From the NCBI RefSeq assembly GCF_036884655.1, contig NC_088357.1, forward strand, positions 11,003,501 through 11,067,500: 64,000 nucleotides of DNA, in the 5' to 3' direction. Below, in pieces: positions 35,982 through 49,111 of the stretch. Made by a program: the position numbers and the translations under genes. Positions within the stretch are counted from its first letter, which is position 1; every line of letters begins with the position of its first letter. A model generated the notes under the pieces. That model had not been told where the DNA came from, made no database searches, and saw nothing but the letters and a program-made list of their open reading frames with translations. This DNA comes from Musa acuminata AAA Group (lineage: Eukaryota > Streptophyta > Magnoliopsida > Zingiberales > Musaceae).

Positions 35982-38900
35982 TCATGCTTCCTCATCTGAA
36001 TCTTCGACAACCTTACTCCGTTTGGTTCTCTTCTTTCTTATCAACATCTCTTGATTATTCATATCATTTTCAGAGTCCACATCAGTGATATTTCCGTTAG
36101 GCTCAGCAGAAGCAGTCTTCTCAGATATATTCTCCTCATCTGGGCCCTCAGATTCCCCAATAGATCCATTCTCAGAAGTAGAACCGGACAGAGTATGCTC
36201 GTGCTCTGTTGTCTCTTCCCCCACCACAACCTTTTTTGTCTCCAAAATTTTAAAATCCCTTGCAATACTGCGCTTGGCATATCTCAACAAATTAGCATTA
36301 CTTGACTTGCTGAGCTGAATGAGATATTTCTCATAGTTTTCAATTTGGAATATCAGATCCGGAATGCATCTATTCTCCCTTTTGATCTTGCTGATGATTC
36401 CCTTATGCTGAGCATTCTGGTTCTGAGTTGCAAAACAGCACAAGATGAAGCATTTCTAAGTTAAAAAGCAAGCCTACATGGATTATAGACAACAGAAAAG
36501 AATGAGTCAATGCAAATAGTTGCAGATACAATACCCTTTGAACAAGAGCCACGAAGTTGTACAGGGGACTGGTGAGCCTTATACATGTTACTTCTGCTAG
36601 CTTCTGAAACTTTAAACTAGGTAAAAATTGTTTGGAACCTTTTGAAGCAATCTGAAGCTTTGTCATAGGAGCCAAAAGCTTGTAAAACCTTGTAGTTATC
36701 TTCAGTAACTGTTCTGCTTGAGAGTCTGCAGTTTAACAAATATGTAATTCTTTTTCCCTAAAAAAACGAAAAAAAGGCAGCTTCATGATGTTAAGTGATG
36801 ACACATACCCTTAAGTTTCATCTCTACAAATGAAGATAACAGATACACCAGTGATTCTGATCTGGAATAGAGCATTTCTTGCAAATAGGGTCCATGTAAA
36901 TTTTCAGCAAATTGAAGGTTCTTTCTCAGATCGGGTTGTACATGATTGCATGCAGAAATTGCCTTCACTTTTGATACAGCCCACTCCAAGTCAACAATAC
37001 AAGATTCAGCCACTCGTAGAATTATAGTGGCAATTGCATTTCTTGTTGACTGATTAATAACAGGATACTTCACAGATCTATGTTCTGGATCTTTATCTTC
37101 AGAACCCATAACTTTCAGCAGCTCGGAGGCCATGTCACATGCAACAATTAGGTCAGTTGGAGCTGGTAGCAGATGAATCGCAAGTAACAGTACATTCTGT
37201 GCTGCACTAGAATTTTCTACTTTTTTGCTCTGACATACACTCACAGCCCAGTTTCCATGAGAATTCCTTTGTGCAGGTGGCAATTTGTTCCCAACAATCA
37301 ATAATAATTCAGCTAGCACCTGAGAAGAGGAAAGTTTTACTTTATTCTCCAAGACAGGATAGATGCTCTCTAGAAACACAGGAAGATCTGTGATGTGAAA
37401 AAGAACTACAAAGATCAATATACATTCTAGCTGCAATCCAAGGAAATATGGTGCACGATATGAAAATGAAGTGCGCCGTGGACAATGGATGACAAAACAA
37501 GCTACATGATATTCAGCTCATTTTTTTTTATTTGGTATCAGCCAAAGTGAATAGGCTATCTAAACAGATCAATTGTTCTAGATGATTACAAAAGTGACTT
37601 ATATTCCAGACCAGCAAAAACAAAGAAACTGTCAGACCAACAACAATGGCTGATTCAATCATCCGATGTTAGTAGCTTCAGCATAAACCGAGTTTGAAAT
37701 CTTCCAAAGGCAATCAATAAAAATATTAAACCGAGCCATCCAAAGTAGGCAGAGTTGTGAAATTCCAGGTAAACAAAAAAATAAACATCCAACATAAAAG
37801 ACTACAAAATCGACAAATGACAACAATGATATTACAAATATCATCCCATAGTATCAGAACTGCAATACTATCTTTGTCAATCACTATTATAAACAAACAG
37901 AAAAAACAATTTAGATTTACCTCAGATTCACGGAATAGTGAAAGATCTATCAGTGAGGAATATAATGGTTCTATTCTTTTTTCTAAAAACAAATGTAAAA
38001 ATCTCATATGTTGATAGTTGTCCAGAAAGCTTTTCTCTTCGTTAATGCCCGGATCAGCATTCCTTCCAGTTTCTAGATCCAACTCTGGTGCAGCCAGAGA
38101 AAGCAAGTCATTAACAAGTTCAGACAGCTCAGCCCCAGAAAAATTCATCTTGAACAACTCATTCAAGCATAATAAGGACAAAAATAATGGGTCAATGTTT
38201 TCTCTGTTCATCTTCCCATTGGCATCTTTCTTTCTTCGATCCTTGTCTTTTTCCAGTACTGACTTGAGCAGCCATACGAGCTGCATTACTGGTTTCCCTA
38301 GAAGTCTGATATCTCCACACAACAGTCTTCTGAAAGGATCACCACTTGTTCCACTTCTTATTGAACCAACAAATTTAAGATGGCGAAGACACACTTTTAA
38401 GACAAACAGAATCATCTTCAAACACTGATCTATTATGGACGATGATGATTCCCTGTTATTCTGAGAAGCGATGGATCTATTGGGAAAATTAAAGTTGTAT
38501 GATTCAATGGCTGTAAGCAGTAGATAGTGGATGGTTGAGGTAGCTAAGAAGGTTCTTGATTGGTTTACTTGTGCATACTCTTGTAGCTCGCCATTGATCT
38601 TATTCGAGAGTTCTTTTGAAGTCCCTTTCCGACTGTCAGTCCTTTGTTTGTTCATGCTTGAGTCCTTTTCAAGATTATTATATAATTCAGCAAATTCCAT
38701 AAGTTCTTTCTCGAGCAGCAGCTTATTTTCCCCTTCTGCTTTCTCAATCTCCATAACAATAATATTGACAAATACCTCAACAATTCGAAGCAGTATTTGC
38801 AAATGACAACTGTTTTTCTCTTTCTGCAAAGAATGACAACTAGAGTCTTCTCTCTGGCCTTGAGGACCTAATATCAGAAAGGAGATGAAAAATCAGAAGC

Positions 38901-41900
38901 CTTCTCTTTATAAAACAGCTTAACTCATAATCAAATGATAAGAGGAAATCCAACCTTGCAACTTGCAGTTCTTTAAGTTTCTCCTGATCTTAAACAATGC
39001 ATTTGAGAATGACTCTGTGGATGTTGCCTTTCCAGCCTACAGTGTTTTCCAGAAAAAAATGATTGTGATATTCATACGGGTAAATTAATATCTTACATAC
39101 GAATTGCAGCATCACCTCATTCTCTTGTGAAAGTGAGAAGCCAAAGCATGGCCACAAATCTTCTGATTGATGTTCAGACTTACCATGTGATTGAAGAAGA
39201 AGTAACCAAGAGACACATGACAATAGGTGGTCCAAAGGTTCTACTACACAAACTTTTCCACTCTCCAACTTAAAACAAGCATCAAGTTGAAGGGGAAAAT
39301 CTTTGTCCTGCAGTAGATGTGCTAGAAATGTTATTAAATGGATCCCAGATGATTCAGTCACATGACCACATGCAATGATAGAGAAGTAGTGAAAGGTCCA
39401 AAGAGCAGCATGTTGTACATGTTCAAGGTATACAGTACCAAGAAGGAGTAATAGGAGCAAAAAAGGATAAAATAATTGAAAATAAAATCTTTAAGAGAGG
39501 CAAGAAGAATGGAGTACCTCTAGGTAAACTCGCAGGAAATGAGGCCAGAGGACATCAAAGATAGAGCTCGTAATGGTTGGTTCCAGCATGACAAGTTTTA
39601 CGAGACCCTCATACAATATCTCTTTAACTCTAGCCTGTCTAAAACAAGCTAACGTATTATAACTAATGTATAAGATTGTATGTAGGAAAAAAAAAGCTGG
39701 TCCATATAAATTTCTCTATGGAAAAAAACCTGTTGGGAGAGACATCTCCTAAGCAATCCACTAAGCTCCTGAAAAAGACAACCCTCCACCCTGCTGGGTA
39801 TGTCACCTTGCTGGCTACAGCTTGCCTGGCTAGATGATTCCTCAAAGCTCTTTAGGCCATTTTTCTTAGAGCTATTTTCCATTGAAATTATATTAATTAC
39901 AGCATCAGTAGCTGCTACTCGGGCAGTCTCTTCTCGTTTGAACATGGCCTTTCGAACAACCAAAATAATATAATCCTGCATAGGCATTAGGAAAGCCTTT
40001 TAATAGTTTATTTTCACCATTTCACTCTGTCCAGGATATTTCAAAAACAAATACCTGGAGATCGTGACTGAATCTGATAAGTGGCAGTAAGGCATCAATA
40101 ATAGCTATTGCCATTCTTTCTTGCAAAAATGTGAAGTAGTCCAGCAGTTCCTTCAGATGTGCAATATATTCTAGCATGGGATAAGGGTAGCTCTGGACCA
40201 AATTACCAAGCAACCTTTCAAAGAGATGCATTAAAGAAGAACTACGTATTAGATTGCCGGAACATAGACAAAAACAACAATAGTTTATTTAATTAAAATG
40301 CTTTCTCACTTAATGATCGGCATGCCTTTCTGAGGCTTCAAAGAAAGAAGTCGAAATTTGCACTGCTCAATTATCTGCGTGTAGGAAAGGACAGAAGGCA
40401 CTACATCAGAATTCTAGAGACACGATCAACATGAAAAATTAATTTAAAAACAACCATCCCTAAATGTTGTTATTCTTCCTACTTGCATTGATTTAACTGG
40501 AAACTATGCAATTAAGCAATTCAGGATGAAAGCTGTTGAAGAAAAGAAGTTGCATCAAGCAATTCCAAATATTTCAGGAAGTCAAGTTACCAAGTGTCCA
40601 GCAAACAATATCCTCAAAAAGAAAATTCCTAATAAACATACCTCATTTCTTGATATGTCATGGACCTCAAACAGTGTCATCAAGATCATTATACTGAGCT
40701 CTTCAATGCTCATCAAACCTGCAGAATCACCCCTTTGTTTGCCATCGTCACAATCCACTGATTCTAGCAAAACAAATCCAAATTGAACAATGCTAGGCAC
40801 AATATGTTCCCTTCCACTGTTGCTCTCATTGACCTACAACATAGAATTGCTTCATTATGTTATCATGAATCCATTCGAGTGTTTGTGTCAACATTAAGAA
40901 AAGGAAAACCAAAACATCAAAATTAAACTAACAGCTTTCAAAAATGATTTTTCTACACGTTTAGCAGTTTCCAGGCATTCTTCTTTCAGATTATCTGGCA
41001 ACCACTTGCAATCCCTACAAGTTATAGTCGGAATATAAGCAACAGACATAATTCAAGATCACAACTTAATAAGACGAAGGTTTTCGAAGCAGGCTAAAAT
41101 AAGTTCTCACCGTGAGGTCTTATAGTCCCGGTGAGAAGTGACAACCACCATCTTGAGAACACCAATGCAGCTCTCGTTGAATCTTCGCACCCTGGCCATA
41201 GAGAACAGCACCGCAACCACAAAGTGGTTGATAAGCCGGAGATCAGATCGGATGATGGTCAACACCTCCCGTCCCAATGAGGGGTCCTGCTTCACGGCGA
41301 AGTTGACGTGCATCAAAACCGTGCCTTCCACCTGCCTCAGGATCGAAGGCTGCCCCTTCGAGAACCCTCCAAAGAACCCTAGAATTCCACTGATCACCTC
41401 CCTTCTATTGATTCCCTTCGAAGCCAGCAGAAGAAGTTGGTATATAAGAGACGGCAAATCCTGGAGGTCGACCACCTTCATCCCCGAAAAGATCTTCTCG
41501 AGAAAATCGGAAACCCTAGCTTTGCCGATGCGCGGGAGCTCGCGGAGGAGAGCGACTATCTTCAGCAACAAAGATTTCGACCACTCACCAGCCAGGAGCC
41601 TGTCCAGCATCTTATCAACGAGTTCATCGCCTTCGGCGAGGTCGAGGAGGCGAGGGAGGAGGTCCAGGGGCAGGGCGTCGTCGGGTTCGGCGACCGCGGA
41701 GAGATCGGAAACGACGAGGTCGAGGAGCGAGGGGAGGTGGGTGCGTTCGAGGAAGGGGAGGTGGGGGGCGAAGAGGCGGAATACGGGGGCGGCATCGCCG
41801 CGGGGGAGGCGACGGGAGAGGAAAAGGCGGAGGAAGGAAAGCAGGAGGGAGGAGAGGAGGGAGGGGGAGGGAGGGGAGCGGGAGAGGAGGGAGAGGAGGG

Positions 41901-42060
41901 CGTTGAGGTAGGCAGCGGTGGGGACGGTGGAGGAGGGGCAGCCGAGAAGGGCCACGAGAGCGGCGGGATCGACGGCCGGAGGAAGGGTGGCGGAGGGGTC
42001 CTGGGCGAGGAGGACGATGGATTCGGCGGTGACTGTTTGGCAATGGTTGAGCTCCGTCAT
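35982..42060 (-). CDS. FANCI: Fanconi anaemia group I protein homologue (FANCI), complete
   Basis: There are thirteen exons on the minus strand: 42060-41111, 41014-40933, 40833-40642, 40374-40310, 40214-40055, 39975-39730, 39634-39518, 39307-39116, 39036-38955, 38867-37921, 37430-36809, 36725-36535, 36422-35982. They join to 4287 nt, giving 1428 residues with no internal stop. FANCI pairs with FANCD2 in the clamp that loads on DNA at interstrand crosslinks and stalled forks. Family landmarks are [20 protein letters not shown] and an [10 protein letters not shown] block in the N-terminal solenoid, a middle [20 protein letters not shown] block, and a C-terminal [12 protein letters not shown]...[13 protein letters not shown] block followed by an acidic/basic tail ([17 protein letters not shown]). 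Exon 1 is very GC-rich and Leu/Pro-biased. The acceptor at 37430 is the least certain junction: it adds a hydrophobic stretch ([14 protein letters not shown]), but it is the one visible acceptor that keeps frame. Confidence 0.92.
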
Positions 42061-42136
42061 CGTCGCAGCCTCGTCTCGATTTACCTTTCGCCGTTCCTCT
42101 GATTTCTCCTATCCCGGGAAGGGAATTGGACTTCGC

Positions 42137-42144
42137 GCGGGAAA
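42137..42144 (-). promoter_or_regulatory. FANCI: Consensus E2F site upstream of FANCI
   Basis: The sequence GCGGGAAA (plus strand; TTTCCCGC on the minus strand) exactly fits the E2F/DP consensus TTTSSCGC. It stands about 77 bp upstream of the FANCI start codon, in a short GC-rich patch. Plant replication and repair genes are commonly driven by such sites at G1/S, so S-phase expression is likely. The site is seen in the sequence; its use is inferred. Confidence 0.65.
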
Positions 42145-42341
42145 ATGAATAGGGCAATTCAACTAATATGATCATGTTTTAGGACGTTAAATATGTAGTT
42201 GACTCTTGTAACTCTTTCTCAAAAATTAATTTAAATATCGCCTTTAAGTATATATACAATTTACAGATAATTTACATGTTCCTTGCATATTCAAATGGAG
42301 AACTAATCATTCAATTATATTTTTTTAATAACACTAAAGTT

Positions 42342-42885
42342 TGTTGGTTCTTTTATCACGTTCGATCGAACAATTATTTTATAGAATTAAAATCGAATTT
42401 TGATTCAAACCTACTTTATATAGATCCAAAATAAGATTTCAAAATATTTTCATAAAACTTATTAAATTTACTATAATAGGCATGAAACATATTAACATGA
42501 AATTATACCTAATGAATCAATTAGAGTATTTTCTGAATTAATCGATGATTTGGTCTTCCAATTACAGAGTATCCTTAAGAACTTTAGATTTCTCCTTAAC
42601 TGATGAAGAGAAACTTCATTTGATATTGCAACCAGGGATTATAACCATATTTATAGTCATAACTAATGAATCTATAATTATGCCTCAAGAGTTTCATATT
42701 CTTATCTTATCTCGCTCGTCATTAAGTTATAAATATGACTGATGATATTCACACAATTAATTTTCATAATAATTATGTCCCTTAGCAAAATAATTTTATT
42801 TTAATTAGATCACTTTAATTTTGGCTAATCAAGATAATGACTTAACATATTTAATTATACATGTGTGACCCTTAAAATTCTAACA
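42342..42885 (-). repeat. 3' LTR of the full-length copia element
   Basis: This 544-bp stretch aligns along its length with 51904-52459, including the shared block AATTATTTTATAGAATTAAA and the end CCCTTAAAATTCTAACA. Because the element reads on the minus strand, this is the downstream LTR. Confidence 0.9.
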
Positions 42886-42900
42886 ATTTCCCACTGGGTC
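42886..42900 (-). other. Polypurine tract of the copia element
   Basis: Read on the minus strand this is GACCCAGTGGGAAAT, abutting the 3' LTR. A GTGGGA-type purine tract at this position primes plus-strand DNA synthesis in copia elements. Confidence 0.7.
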
Positions 42901-43555
42901 ACATATGTATCCTTATAAATGTACTATACTTTATTAGCTCAAAACTATTACCATTATTAAATATGATATATAAAACAATTTTGTCCATTGGCCATATTAG
43001 TATAAGACAAAAGCGGTCTTTACTATATCAATCATAGTTAAACCCATCAATGATCACTAATATTAACATAACCAAATGATATAGATCAATTATGAAATGT
43101 GTAGCATTAAAATTATACGAATGTGATATGTACATGTTAATTTTCAACTAGTCCAACTTTATCTTTATAAGATCATTAATAACTTTAATAACCATAATAT
43201 ATAAAATATAATAAACTAAATCTTTATTTCTGATCAGAAAATATATGTAAAAATATAAAATCTGGTATAGAATATATAACAAACATATGACTCCCACTAA
43301 ACTGAAGTTTTCTCAAATTCTGATATACCCATATGAGCAGTATGCTCATGAAAAACCTTGGGTGGTACACCTTTTGTAAGAGGATCTGCCAACATAAAGT
43401 TTATTCCTAGGTGTTTTATAGAAATTTATTTATTTTGTACCCGTTCTTTCGTAACTAGGAACTTGATGTCAATGTGCTTTGACTTAGTTGAGCTCCTATT
43501 GTTATTGGAGTATAAAACAGTTGATTTATTATCATAGTATATCTTTAGTGGTCTT

Positions 43556-43857
43556 TTAATCCCTTGTACTATTTGCAATCCTGTAGGCAAAATTCCTCAG
43601 CCAAATTTCATGATTAGACGTCTCAAAACATGCTACAAATTGTACTCCCATGGTGGAAGAAATAATAAGAGATTGCTTGGCACTACGCCAAGAAATTGCC
43701 CCACTAGCCAACACATATATGTAGCTCGAAGTTGATTTCCTACTATCTTGGCATCCAGCAAAATCGGAGTCAGAATACCCAATGATCTCTAAATGGTTTG
43801 ATCTCCTATATATGAGCATATGATCTTTTGTCCCCTTTAAATATCTCATGACTCTTT
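43556..43857 (-). pseudogene. copia pol, RNase H end (downstream of the solo LTR insertion)
   Basis: The frame reads KRVMRYLKGTKDHMLIYR, then GYSDSDFAGCQDSRKSTSSY and WRSAKQSLIISSTMG, the classic copia RNase H region. It is the continuation of the reverse transcriptase remnant at 45414 and beyond. The two were one frame until the solo LTR at 43858-45413 was inserted. Confidence 0.88.
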
Positions 43858-45413
43858 TGTTAGGATCAAGAGTCGGCACTAAGAGGGGGGTGAATTAGTG
43901 CAGCGGTAAAAACTACGTCGATTCGAAAAAAACCTTCGTACGATAAAACCGGGTTTCAACAAAAACCATTTCGGAAAGATCTTTATATTGAAAGCATACG
44001 AAGTGTAGTTGATGTAAAAAAAGGAAGGCAGTTTGCAATTAAGATAAATAGCATAAAGGAAATGCAAACCAGATTTTTAGAGTGGTTCGGTCAATGTGAC
44101 CTACATCCACTTTCGGCTTCCTCCTCCAACAAGGTCACCGGCGTCCAATAGAGGTCTTCCTTCAATAGGCGAAGGCCAATCACCTTTTACAACTCAATTC
44201 TCCTTTTATCGGGTTTAGGAGATAACCCTTACACCCTCACTCACTCCTCTCTCAATCTATTCTAACACATAGAACTTTGAGAGGAGCTCACACAAGATTA
44301 CAGTAGTGTTTCTATACTTTTTTACTCTCAAAACGTGTGTTCTTTAACCTGAGATGAGAGGGGTATTTATAGGTTTCAAGTTGATTCAAACTTGGAGCCT
44401 AAAACTTTCTCATCCCGGGTTCCCCGGGCATGGGAGGTACCACCGCCGAGGTCTAGCGGTAGCACCGCCTGGGGGCCAGTGCTGGGCAGTACCACCACCC
44501 AGACTAGCGATACCACCGCCTGGCACCCTGCCAGGGGCGGTACAACTGCCCAGACTGGCGATACCACCGCTTGATATAGTCTCGAAGATTGTGCCACGAC
44601 GGTGAGACTTCTTGGGGCACTATTTGGGCTTCCTATTGGGCTCAACACAGTTCTTACATAGGCCTAGTTGACCTCTAATTTGATTGGCCCAAATCTAATC
44701 CCAATTACATGCTAACTACGATTACTAAAACATATTCTAAGTTAAACAAAGTCCGTAAGTCTATTCTTTCGACGAGGTTCCGGCGATCTCTCGGCAATGT
44801 TCCGGTGGACTCCCGGCAAGCTCCTGGACTTCATGACGATCTTCTTGGCAAGTTCCAACGTGCTTCTCTGACAAGCTCCGAGACTTCTCAGTTGGTTCCT
44901 CCAGAATTGCCGACAAACATCCGGACTTCCGACGAGCTCTCGAACTCCCAACGTGATCTCGATCTTGACTCCGGGACTTCATTTTGCTTCGTGTCTTGCT
45001 ATCGTAGTTAATCCTGCACATATAAAACATATTTCGATCTAGACAATTAATACTAAGCAATAATCAAGTTAGCCAGCATGTCATTGGTCCCTCGACACTT
45101 CGTCTGATTCTTCGGTACATCGTCCTCTCTTGCGGCCTATTGCCCAATCGGTCAGTTGACTCTGCAACTCTGATATCCTTGGCGCAATATCCACTCTTCT
45201 TGGCCCGATGCCCGAATCCACGGCTCGAATGCTTCTGTTGATACGTCGACTGTTCCTCCGACCCGACGTCCAATTTTTTGACATGATTTCCCCCGGCACA
45301 ACATGATTTTTCCTGCTTTAATTGTCTCATCCTGATTGAAGCATCACTCAAAACGCAGATTAAAACATAAACACTTGTCGATTGGTTTCATCATCAAAAT
45401 CTGAGATTCAACA
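43858..45413 (-). mobile_element. Solo LTR (1556 bp) inserted in the copia pol gene, 5-bp duplication TCTTT
   Basis: The insert starts TGTTAGGATCAAG and ends TGAGATTCAACA, with TG...CA termini. The pentamer TCTTT stands on both sides (43853-43857 and 45414-45418). It interrupts the pol frame exactly between HWKTAKR and RVMRYLKGTKDH. There is no internal retrotransposon coding sequence, so it is what remains after LTR-LTR recombination. The length of about 1.5 kb fits long-LTR copia (SIRE-like) families. It includes a GGTACCACCGCC/AGCGGTAGCACCGCC-type short GC-rich repeat near 44430-44580. Open frames within it are not genes. Confidence 0.9.
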
Positions 45414-46660
45414 TCTTTTAGCTGTCTTCCAATGATCCATTCTAAGATTGCTTAAGTATATGTCTAACAATGTACGCTATATCCGAACGCGTACAAACCT
45501 ATGCATACATTAGACTCCCTACAACTAATGTATAGGGAATCTTCTGCATTTCTTGACTTTCCAGATTTCCATTAGGGCACTTACTGAGATTGAACTTGTC
45601 TCCCATTGCGATATGGGTGTCTCTTGATTTGTAATCCTTCATGATAAACCTTTTGAGTACTTTATCGATATATCTTCTTTGTGATAATCTTATAATACCC
45701 CGAGATCTATCTCGGTATATATGGATTCCTAATACAAAAGGCGTCACCAAGATCTTTCATCTCAAAATTTCTAGATAGAAATATCTTAGTTTCGTACAAT
45801 AAGCTTATATCATTTGTGGCAAGCAGAATATCATCCACATACAATATCAAGAAAATGAATTTGATCTCACTGAATTTATGATACACGCTATCATCAACAG
45901 AGTTCACCTCAAAGCCAAATGAGATAATTACTTAATGAAATTTGTGATACCACTAACGGGATACCTGTTTGAGCCCATAAATGAATTTTATCAATTTACA
46001 AACCATTTTCTTTGGGTCTCCTAACATAAAGTATTCTGATTGTACCATATAAATTATTTCATCAATATTTTCATTGAGAAATGCTATTTTAACATCCATC
46101 TGATGAAGCTCCAAAACAAAATGTGTGGCTAGAGTCATAATTGTCCTAAAAGAGTCATTCGTTGAAACTAGAAAGAATGTCTCTTTAAAGTCAATTCATT
46201 CCTTTTGAGTGTAGCCCTTTACCATAAGACGTGTCTTATACCTCTTCATATTACCATTAGAATCCCTTTTGGTTTTAAAAATTCATTTACAACCAATGGG
46301 TTTCACACTTTCTTGTAACGGGATAAGTTCCCAAACTTTATTGTCTCGCATAGACTTATACTCTTGATTCATTACTTCAATCAACTTATCCAAATTGAAA
46401 TCCTTCATGGCCTGATGGAAGTTGATTAGATCATCTTCCATTATACCACTACTTTCTTCATGTTCTTGGAGAAATATCATATAATCATCCGAAATGACAC
46501 TCCTCCTTTCCTTAGGGGATCGTCTTAAAGGTGTTGGCTCTTGTAGCACGTATTCTTGAGGATGTTGAGTTTGTTCTTCGTGAACAATTTCCTCATACTG
46601 TATGGGAGTTAAAATGACTATATCTTTTTGAGGTACTGATTTTGCCACATTAGTGGCAAC
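45414..46660 (-). pseudogene. copia pol, reverse transcriptase remnant
   Basis: In reading order (right to left), a linker and RT start (RRSPKERRSVISDDYMIF, LIEVMNQEYKSM, NKVWELIPL) lead into ELHQMDVKIAFLNENIDEIIY, then the polymerase motif ILYVDDILLATND, and then GDKFNLSKCP...LVVGSLMYA up to the insertion site. Internal stops and frame changes show it is inactive. Confidence 0.88.
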
Positions 46661-47640
46661 TATATGAATTGGATCAGACTGAACTAATTCTTCCTCAAAG
46701 GTAAAGTCTTTAACCTTATTTCTCCTCCCAAACTCAACATCCTTGAAGAATGTAGCATTACCCGTCTCAAAAATATTTTTTTATTTGGGATCATAAAATT
46801 TATACCCCTTCAATCGCTCAGAATAACCAATAAAGTAACTACTCACTGTTTGGGGTTCCAATTTCTTTTCATTAGGCCTATAAGGCCTTGCCTTAACTGG
46901 ACAACCCCATATATGAAAGTGTTTTAGACTAGGTTTTCTCCTGGTCCAAAGCTCATAAGGTATTTTTGCAGTTGCTTTAGTTTCTATTAAGAATGTAAGC
47001 TGCAGTTTTTATTGTTTCTCCCGATAGTGACTCTAACAAAGTAGATTGAGAAATCATACTTCTTATCATGTCCTTAAGTGTGTGGTTTCGTCTTTCAGCT
47101 ACATCATTCATGCTAGGTGACCCTGACATTGTATACTGAGGGACAATTCCACACTCTTCTAAGTGTAAAGCAAATAGTCTTAGATGTTGTTCACTTGAGC
47201 CATCATTTCTGCCATAATATTCCCCTTCACGATCGGATCTGACGTTTTTTATCCTTTTGCTGAGTTGATTTTCAACTTCAGCTTTAAATACTTTGAATAC
47301 ATCTAAAGACTGAGATTTTTTATATATTAGATACATGTATCCATATCTAGGTAATTGTCTATGAATGATATGAAGTATCATTGACCATTCTATGAAGATG
47401 TAGGAAATGACCCACAAATGTCTGTATGTATCAATTCTAAGATGTTTGTAACTCTATATGCACCTGATCTCTTAGGTTTGGTTTGTTTACCTTTAATGTA
47501 TTCAACACAAACATCTAAACCTGATAAGTCAATGGGATCAAGAATCCCTTCTGACATAAGTTTTTCAACTCTATTTCAAGAGATGTGACCCAAACGTTTA
47601 TGTCATAATACACCAGAATTTTCAATTTTATGTTTACCTT
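46661..47640 (-). pseudogene. copia pol, integrase remnant
   Basis: The frame at 47417-46977 carries DREGEYYGRNDG and GSPSMNDVAERRNHTLKDMI, matching the central integrase core with its second Asp region and catalytic Glu. Flanking sequence on both sides keeps the integrase order with stops. Confidence 0.82.
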
Positions 47641-48165
47641 ACAATTCCACATTCAGGAATTCATGATAGGATGCTATAGTATCAAGTAAATATAGATTGT
47701 CATAAGCTATAAGTGAACCGGTTCCAATCACATTTGAATTTAAAGACAAAGTAAACTGATTATTTCCAAATAAACAAGAACAACCAGATTTGTCCAAATA
47801 AGAAACAGAAATTAAGTTCCGTCTAAATGATGGTACAACAAAAGTGTCTTTCAAATCCAAATAATATCAGATACACAATAACAATCTAAATGTTCCTATA
47901 GCTTCCACATCTACCGATTTTTCGTCCCCCACATAAATGCATCTCTCAACATCATTGGGCCTTCGGTAGCTCAGGCAACCCTGCTTTGAAACACTAATGT
48001 TAGTAGTTGTACCGGAGTCTAACCACCAAGTGTTTTTAGGTACTGAAGTTAAATTGACTTCGAAACAAATCAAAGTAAGGAATATTCCCTTTTTAGCATG
48101 CCAAGCGTAATATTTGACACAATCTTTCTTTAAATGCCCAGATTTCTTACAGAAGAATCAAGTAT
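47641..48165 (-). pseudogene. copia gag zinc knuckle, protease and GAG-pre-integrase remnants
   Basis: In minus-strand order, a CCHC-like knuckle (FFCKKSGHLKKDC, first Cys codon replaced by a stop) lies near 48165-48115. The protease active-site motif WLDSGTTTN follows near 48025, and the pre-integrase block VPSFRRNLISVSYLDKSGC lies at about 47835-47775. All are standard copia modules in the expected order. Confidence 0.82.
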
Positions 48166-48310
48166 CATCCTTATTTTGTTTCTTCTATACCGGACCCTTA
48201 TCAGCCCCATTCTTTCTAGATTTGTATTTTCTTTTCTTGCCCTTAAAGTTAGTTTTGTTTAGAATCGGTACTGAATTGAGGTTAGCAGATTTTGTTGCAA
48301 GAGAACCTAA
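48166..48310 (-). pseudogene. copia gag with internal deletion
   Basis: The frame LATKSANLNSVPILNKTNF resembles a copia gag N-terminus. It is followed at once by KGKKRKYKSRKN, a basic segment that normally precedes the zinc knuckle. The roughly 200-residue body of gag is missing, so the element could not have made its own capsid even before the later insertions. Confidence 0.55.
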
Positions 48311-49111
48311 ATAAGAGAACAATAAACAACCAAAAATTATGCTCATATTATTACCATAAATTTTAGTAAATTTAAATAATTATATAACCCATCTCAAGAT
48401 ACTAAATGCAACATTAATATCTTATCTTTGAACTTCAATATTAATTAATAGTGGTAGTCTTGTTGTAATGATCAAATATTAATAATAAGGTATGTATAAA
48501 ATTCTGTCAGTCATTAACCTTCATTTGGGCTAGATAATTACCGCATGGATGTAAATACATACTACATTTAATATTTTCATGAGAAATATTATATATAAGA
48601 GGTCATGACGATTTCATACATTAAATTACTCGATCTAATATTTAACTTTCACTAATTGAATTTGAACCATATTAGTCAAATTGGCTTGACCTTAATTTGT
48701 TGACTAAGATATTTAATGTAGGTAAACCATTCAATTTATGTCAACAAACAACTTTATAGAACCAATATTATGTTTAAACCAATATAATATTATAAAAATA
48801 TTATTATTAATTAAATTTATATATTACAACATCATAATTAAACCAACATAATAATGTAATAATATTAAATTTACTTATTGCAACAACATAATTAAACCAA
48901 CATAATATGAAACTTTAGATAAAATTTAAAGGAAATTTAGAAAATTTATGCCTTATAATGCAAAAATGAATTTGCATACCGATGAAAAGGAAAAGACATC
49001 TTAAAATTAAAGTGATATAACATTAGAAAAAGGCACTGAACTGAATGTGAAGCATGCTATAGCATGATTACATAAAACCATCATCTTTCCCAATGATGAT
49101 AGAATCAAATC

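Noticed and set aside
41138..42102. Long Glu/Gly/Arg-rich frames on the plus strand opposite FANCI exon 1
   Set aside because: They are antisense shadows of the GC-rich, Leu/Pro-rich first exon of FANCI.
44354..45351. Open frames of 60-100 residues in the solo LTR
   Set aside because: They lie wholly inside a non-coding LTR and lack domains.
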